Source of the DNA: Vulcanimicrobiota bacterium
Lineage (GTDB): Bacteria; Vulcanimicrobiota; Xenobia; Xenobiales; JADMJV01
Direction of reading: 5' to 3'
Assembly (NCBI GenBank): GCA_023447635.1
Contig: JAEXNA010000129.1
Coordinates: forward strand, 1 to 25,871
DNA: 25,871 bases
Part shown: piece after piece, positions 23,072 to 25,871 of the stretch
How positions within the stretch are numbered: position 1 is the first letter of the stretch
Layout: every line of letters starts with the position of its first letter
The notes under the pieces: model-generated
Told to the model about the DNA's origin: nothing
The model's database searches: none
The model's input: only the letters and a program-made list of their open reading frames with translations
Translations under genes and position numbers: made by a program

Positions 23072-23169
23072 AGGGTATCTCCAACCTGACCTGGGGGCTA
23101 AAAGTGGAGCGGCCTTATACTCGGGACACGTCCCCCGACCGGGGGCAAATCTTTCCAAGGAGATACCCT
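23072..23169 (+). promoter_or_regulatory. 11-bp inverted repeat that can sequester the small peptide's ribosome site
   Basis: AGGGTATCTCC (23072-23082) and GGAGATACCCT (23159-23169) are perfect reverse complements, 76 bases apart. The right arm contains most of the Shine-Dalgarno AAGGAG (23157-23162) of the 49-aa gene. A transcript starting upstream of 23072 could fold so that translation is blocked. The spacer also holds two mutually exclusive hairpins: GGGAC/GTCCC (23123-23134) and CCCCC/GGGGG with a GACC loop (23132-23145). Confidence 0.5.
23116..23121 (+). promoter_or_regulatory. Candidate -10 box for the 49-aa peptide gene
   Basis: TATACT matches the bacterial -10 consensus TATAAT at five of six positions. 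A start near 23128 would give a 45-base leader lacking the left arm of the inverted repeat and so leave the ribosome site free. No convincing -35 box is seen. Confidence 0.35.
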
Positions 23170-23172
23170 ACA

Positions 23173-23322
23173 TTGAGTCCGCTCGCCATCCTTTTCGTGT
23201 ACGTGATCCTGGTTCTTTTAACGCTCGGTTGGGATCGAACCTCGGCCGCGGACTCTCTGCTGGCTCTCTGGGATTCGGCGGGCCGCGTGCGGTGCGACGA
23301 CGACCTGCGACAGGCGCATTAG
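23173..23322 (+). CDS. Predicted 49-aa single-pass membrane peptide
   Basis: A short gene starting with TTG 23173 and ending TAG at 23320-23322. The product has one hydrophobic helix right at the N-terminus (SPLAILFVYVILVLLTLGW) and a polar tail of about 28 residues ending CDDDLRQAH. The Shine-Dalgarno AAGGAG (23157-23162) is 10 bases upstream, a -10-like box lies before it, and a long terminator follows. The larger in-frame ORF from 22891 overlaps the start of DUF5685 on the other strand and is not credible. The size and topology resemble type I toxin or regulatory membrane peptides, and the ribosome site sits in an inverted repeat, but no homologue is recognised. Confidence 0.6.
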   Translation: MSPLAILFVYVILVLLTLGWDRTSAADSLLALWDSAGRVRCDDDLRQAH

Positions 23323-23362
23323 ACGCGGAGACCAGGGTCGGCGGACAAGACCCTAACTCGAA

Positions 23363-23396
23363 AAAAAGAGGCGCGGTGAGCACCGCGCCTCTTTTT
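23363..23396. terminator. Long bidirectional terminator between the small peptide gene and carB
   Basis: A 16-bp perfect inverted repeat, AAAAAGAGGCGCGGTG (23363-23378) and CACCGCGCCTCTTTTT (23381-23396), with A and T runs on either side. It serves the plus-strand 49-aa gene and the convergent carB gene (stop at 23416-23418). Confidence 0.9.
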
Positions 23397-23415
23397 CATG
23401 ACCTGGGACCCCGAA

Positions 23416-25871
23416 TCAAACCGCGGTGGTCACCTTCATCCAGTCCTGGACCGCCCGTACGCCCCAACTCTCTTCCCGCAGAGCGCGGATTCCCGAGACG
23501 GCGGCCTGGGCCGCCGAGGTGGTGGTGATGAGCGGAATGTTGTTCTCGATCACGGCCCGACGGATCGCTCCGCCGTCTTCGTACGAGCCGCCTGGTCCGG
23601 GGATATTGACCACCAGGTCGAAGCCGCTGCCCAGGATCTCGTCGAGCAGGGTACTCCCCTCTTCGCCCAGTTTGGCCACTCGACGCACGCTAAGGCCGGC
23701 CCGTTCGAAGAAGTCGGCCGTTCCCGCCGTAGCGACAAGGCTGAAACCCATGCGCGACAGGTCGCGAGCCACCAGCAGCATGCTGCCTTTGTCAAAGTCG
23801 TTGACCGTGAACATCGCCACGCCAGAAGTAGGCAGCGCCCAGCCCGCCGACATCTGCGATTTGGCGAAGGCGTTGCCGAAGCTCTTGTCCTGACCCATCA
23901 CCTCGCCCGTCGAGCGCATCTCCGGGCCAAGCAGAGTGTCGGCGCCAGGGAACTTGCGGAACGGCACCAGCGCCTCTTTGACGAAGAAGCCGTCGACCAC
24001 CGGGTCTTCGGTCAGACCAACGTCGGCTAGCGTCTTGCCCAGCATCAGGTGCGTAGCAAGGCGGGCCAGCGGTCGACCCGTCGCTTTGGCCAGGAACGGC
24101 ACGGTGCGAGACGCTCTAGGATTCACCTCGATGATATAGACCAGGTCGTCACAGATGGCGAACTGCACGTTCATCAGTCCGCGCAGCCCCAGCGCCTTGC
24201 CCAGCATAATGGCGGCTTCGCGAATCATGGTGACGTGATACATGCTGACCTTGTAGGGCGGGATGACGCAGGCCGAGTCGCCCGAATGCACTCCGGCCTC
24301 CTCGATATGCTGCAAAATCCCCGCTACCACTACGTCGGTACCGTCGCCCAGGCAGTCGACATCGACTTCCACGGCGTCTTCCAGGAACTTGTCGACCAGT
24401 ACGGGACGGTTGTCGGAGACCTCCAGCGCCTCGGCGACGAAGCGACCGAGACTTCCCTCGTCGTGCACGATCGCCATGGCGCGTCCGCCCAGCACGTAGG
24501 AGGGGCGGAGCAGCACAGGATAACCCAGCTCTCGAGCCAGCACGTGCGCCTGTTCCAGGTTGGCCGCCAGGGCGCCCTTCGGCTGGCGAAGCTCCAGGCT
24601 GTTGAGCAGCGCTTGGAACTGTTCCCGGTCCTCACTGCGCTCGATCGCTTCGACTCCTCCACCAAGGATCGGCACGCCCGCTTCGGCCAGACGCGAGGCC
24701 AGCTTCAGTGGCGTCTGCCCGCCCAACTGAACGACCACTCCCAGCAGGCAGCCCTTGGCCGATTCGGCGGCGATGATCGCCATCACGTCTTCGAAAGTCA
24801 GCGGCTCGAAATAGAGCCGATCCGAGGTGTCGTAATCGGTGCTCACCGTTTCCGGATTGCAGTTGATCATGATCGACTCGATCTCGGCCTCCCGCAGCGC
24901 CAGGCTGGCGTGCACGCAGCAGTAGTCGAACTCGATCCCCTGGCCGATCCGGTTGGGACCGCTGCCCAGGATGATCACCTTGTCCCGCTCGGTCACCTCC
25001 GCTTCGTCCTGAGTGGCGCGATAGCTGGAGTAGAGATAAGGCGTACGAGCTTCGAACTCGGCCGCGCAGGTATCTACCCGGCAGTACGATGGCGTGATGG
25101 CCCACTCCTGACGCAGCGAGGCGACCTCGTTCTCCGTCTTCCCGCTGAGCACGGCAAGACGAGCATCAGAGAAGCCGGCCGCCTTGGCGCCGCGCAGCAG
25201 TTCCGGCGTCCAGAGCCCTTTCACACGAACTTCCCACTCGGCCATCTGGGCCAACTGGTCCAGGAACCAGGGGTCGATGCGGGTGACCCGGTACAGCTTT
25301 TCTAGAGTCTCGACAGGCACTTCGGTGCCGTTGCCGATTCCCTGACGCAAGATCTGCATGACCAGGGTCAGCCGGTCGGGGGTAGGAGCCAGGGCGTCCG
25401 TCAGAGCGCTCTCGTCAAGCTCCTGGAAACCTTCGCCAGCGCCGGAAGGCAGGCCGTCGCGACCGGTTTCGAGCGAGCGGAACCCCTTCTGGAACGCCTC
25501 CAGGAAGGAGCGGCCGATGGCCATGACCTCTCCCACCGACTTCATGGTGGGGCCGAGCTTGGGTTCGGCACCCGGGAACTTGGCAAAATCCCAGCGCGGG
25601 ATCTTGACCACCATGTAATCGAGCGCCGGCTCGAAGGAGCACGGCGTGGTGCCGGTGATCTCGTTGGTCAACTCATCAAGCGTGTAGCCCACGGCCAGTC
25701 GGGCCGCCACCTTGGCGATGGGGAACCCGGTCGCTTTCGAGGCCAGCGCCGACGAGCGCGAGACGCGCGGGTTCATCTCGATGACGATGATGCGGCCGGT
25801 GGCCGGGTCGACGGCGAACTGGATGTTGCAGCCGCCCGTGTCGACGCCGACGGCGCGGATGATGTCGATGC
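23416..25871 (-). CDS. carB: Carbamoyl-phosphate synthase large subunit (partial, 5' end outside window)
   Basis: The last 818 or so residues of CarB (about 1070 aa in full), which makes carbamoyl phosphate from bicarbonate, ATP and ammonia delivered by CarA, for arginine and pyrimidine synthesis. The frame is open to the right edge: the first codons read IDIIRAVGVDTGGCNIQFAV, matching the first ATP-grasp half. Next come EMNPRVSRSSALASKATGFPIAK, the oligomerisation domain, the second half beginning VIILGSGPNRIGQGIEFDYC, its ATP-grasp (VLLRPSYVLGGRAMAIV, EVNPRASRTVPFLAKATG), and a C-terminal MGS-like allosteric domain (GMFTVNDFDKGSML-type start to IPLITTTSAAQAAV). The ATG at 25776 is internal, not the start. 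No carA is in the window. Confidence 0.97.
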   Translation of the reverse strand, partial: IDIIRAVGVDTGGCNIQFAVDPATGRIIVIEMNPRVSRSSALASKATGFPIAKVAARLAVGYTLDELTNEITGTTPCSFEPALDYMVVKIPRWDFAKFPGAEPKLGPTMKSVGEVMAIGRSFLEAFQKGFRSLETGRDGLPSGAGEGFQELDESALTDALAPTPDRLTLVMQILRQGIGNGTEVPVETLEKLYRVTRIDPWFLDQLAQMAEWEVRVKGLWTPELLRGAKAAGFSDARLAVLSGKTENEVASLRQEWAITPSYCRVDTCAAEFEARTPYLYSSYRATQDEAEVTERDKVIILGSGPNRIGQGIEFDYCCVHASLALREAEIESIMINCNPETVSTDYDTSDRLYFEPLTFEDVMAIIAAESAKGCLLGVVVQLGGQTPLKLASRLAEAGVPILGGGVEAIERSEDREQFQALLNSLELRQPKGALAANLEQAHVLARELGYPVLLRPSYVLGGRAMAIVHDEGSLGRFVAEALEVSDNRPVLVDKFLEDAVEVDVDCLGDGTDVVVAGILQHIEEAGVHSGDSACVIPPYKVSMYHVTMIREAAIMLGKALGLRGLMNVQFAICDDLVYIIEVNPRASRTVPFLAKATGRPLARLATHLMLGKTLADVGLTEDPVVDGFFVKEALVPFRKFPGADTLLGPEMRSTGEVMGQDKSFGNAFAKSQMSAGWALPTSGVAMFTVNDFDKGSMLLVARDLSRMGFSLVATAGTADFFERAGLSVRRVAKLGEEGSTLLDEILGSGFDLVVNIPGPGGSYEDGGAIRRAVIENNIPLITTTSAAQAAVSGIRALREESWGVRAVQDWMKVTTAV

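Noticed and set aside
22891..23172. N-terminal extension of the 49-aa peptide frame to give a 143-aa protein
   Set aside because: It would overlap the start of DUF5685, is Arg/Pro/Gly-rich noise, and ignores the good ribosome site before TTG 23173.
24049..25305. 418-aa plus-strand open frame opposite carB
   Set aside because: carB is unmistakable on the minus strand. The antisense frame has no recognisable domain and reflects the long open frames expected in GC-rich DNA.

Overview
This window is an ordinary-looking chromosomal stretch from a GC-rich, free-living bacterium. It has dense genes, short intergenic gaps, frequent 4-base start/stop overlaps, and starts using ATG, GTG and TTG. I see no rRNA, tRNA, CRISPR array, transposase or integrase, and no phage block. 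Nothing fixes the phylum. The gene mix (carB, rlmI, a COG2509-type flavoprotein, DUF4126, DUF5685, FIST, PilZ, a nucleotide-transporter-like/HEAT/cyclic-nucleotide fusion) and the several orphan proteins fit a deep-branching or little-cultured lineage. That is inference only.

Layout, left to right. 1-7,400: the 3' end of a Gly-rich gene with its terminator; a FIST-domain sensory protein (-) divergent from a CPA1-type Na+/H+ antiporter (+); a PA0069-type radical SAM protein (-) ending in a clamp-binding-like QLDLF motif; an orphan 76-aa protein (+); a probable two-gene minus-strand unit of a secreted purple-acid-phosphatase-like metallophosphoesterase followed by an ABHD18-like alpha/beta hydrolase; then an orphan 167-aa protein.

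7,488-13,251: a minus-strand run read from right to left. It holds a PPOX/FMN-binding-split protein, a COG2509-type FAD dehydrogenase, a DUF4126 membrane protein, and a large protein joining a nucleotide-transporter-like membrane domain, HEAT repeats and a cyclic-nucleotide-binding domain. 13,252-13,562 is a non-coding gap. It contains a plus-strand intrinsic terminator with no plus-strand gene before it, which suggests a small RNA or a leader attenuator. It is followed by a pterin-4a-carbinolamine dehydratase gene overlapping a secreted conserved protein.

14,436-19,455: an unrecognised 370-aa protein (-); a PilZ c-di-GMP receptor (+); a tightly coupled minus-strand operon of Nudix hydrolase, RlmI-like rRNA methyltransferase and pentapeptide-repeat protein; then a PF04020-type four-helix membrane protein (+) with a strong bidirectional terminator.

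19,547-23,415: the most unusual part. A minus-strand set has a DUF5685 protein with a 60-residue, 23-cysteine insert and two zinc ribbons, a membrane-anchored zinc-ribbon/helical-repeat protein, and a small membrane protein. Divergent from it is a predicted 49-aa single-pass membrane peptide. Its Shine-Dalgarno lies in one arm of a perfect 11-bp inverted repeat, so its translation may be controlled by RNA folding. A long bidirectional terminator then separates it from carB (-), which runs off the right edge.
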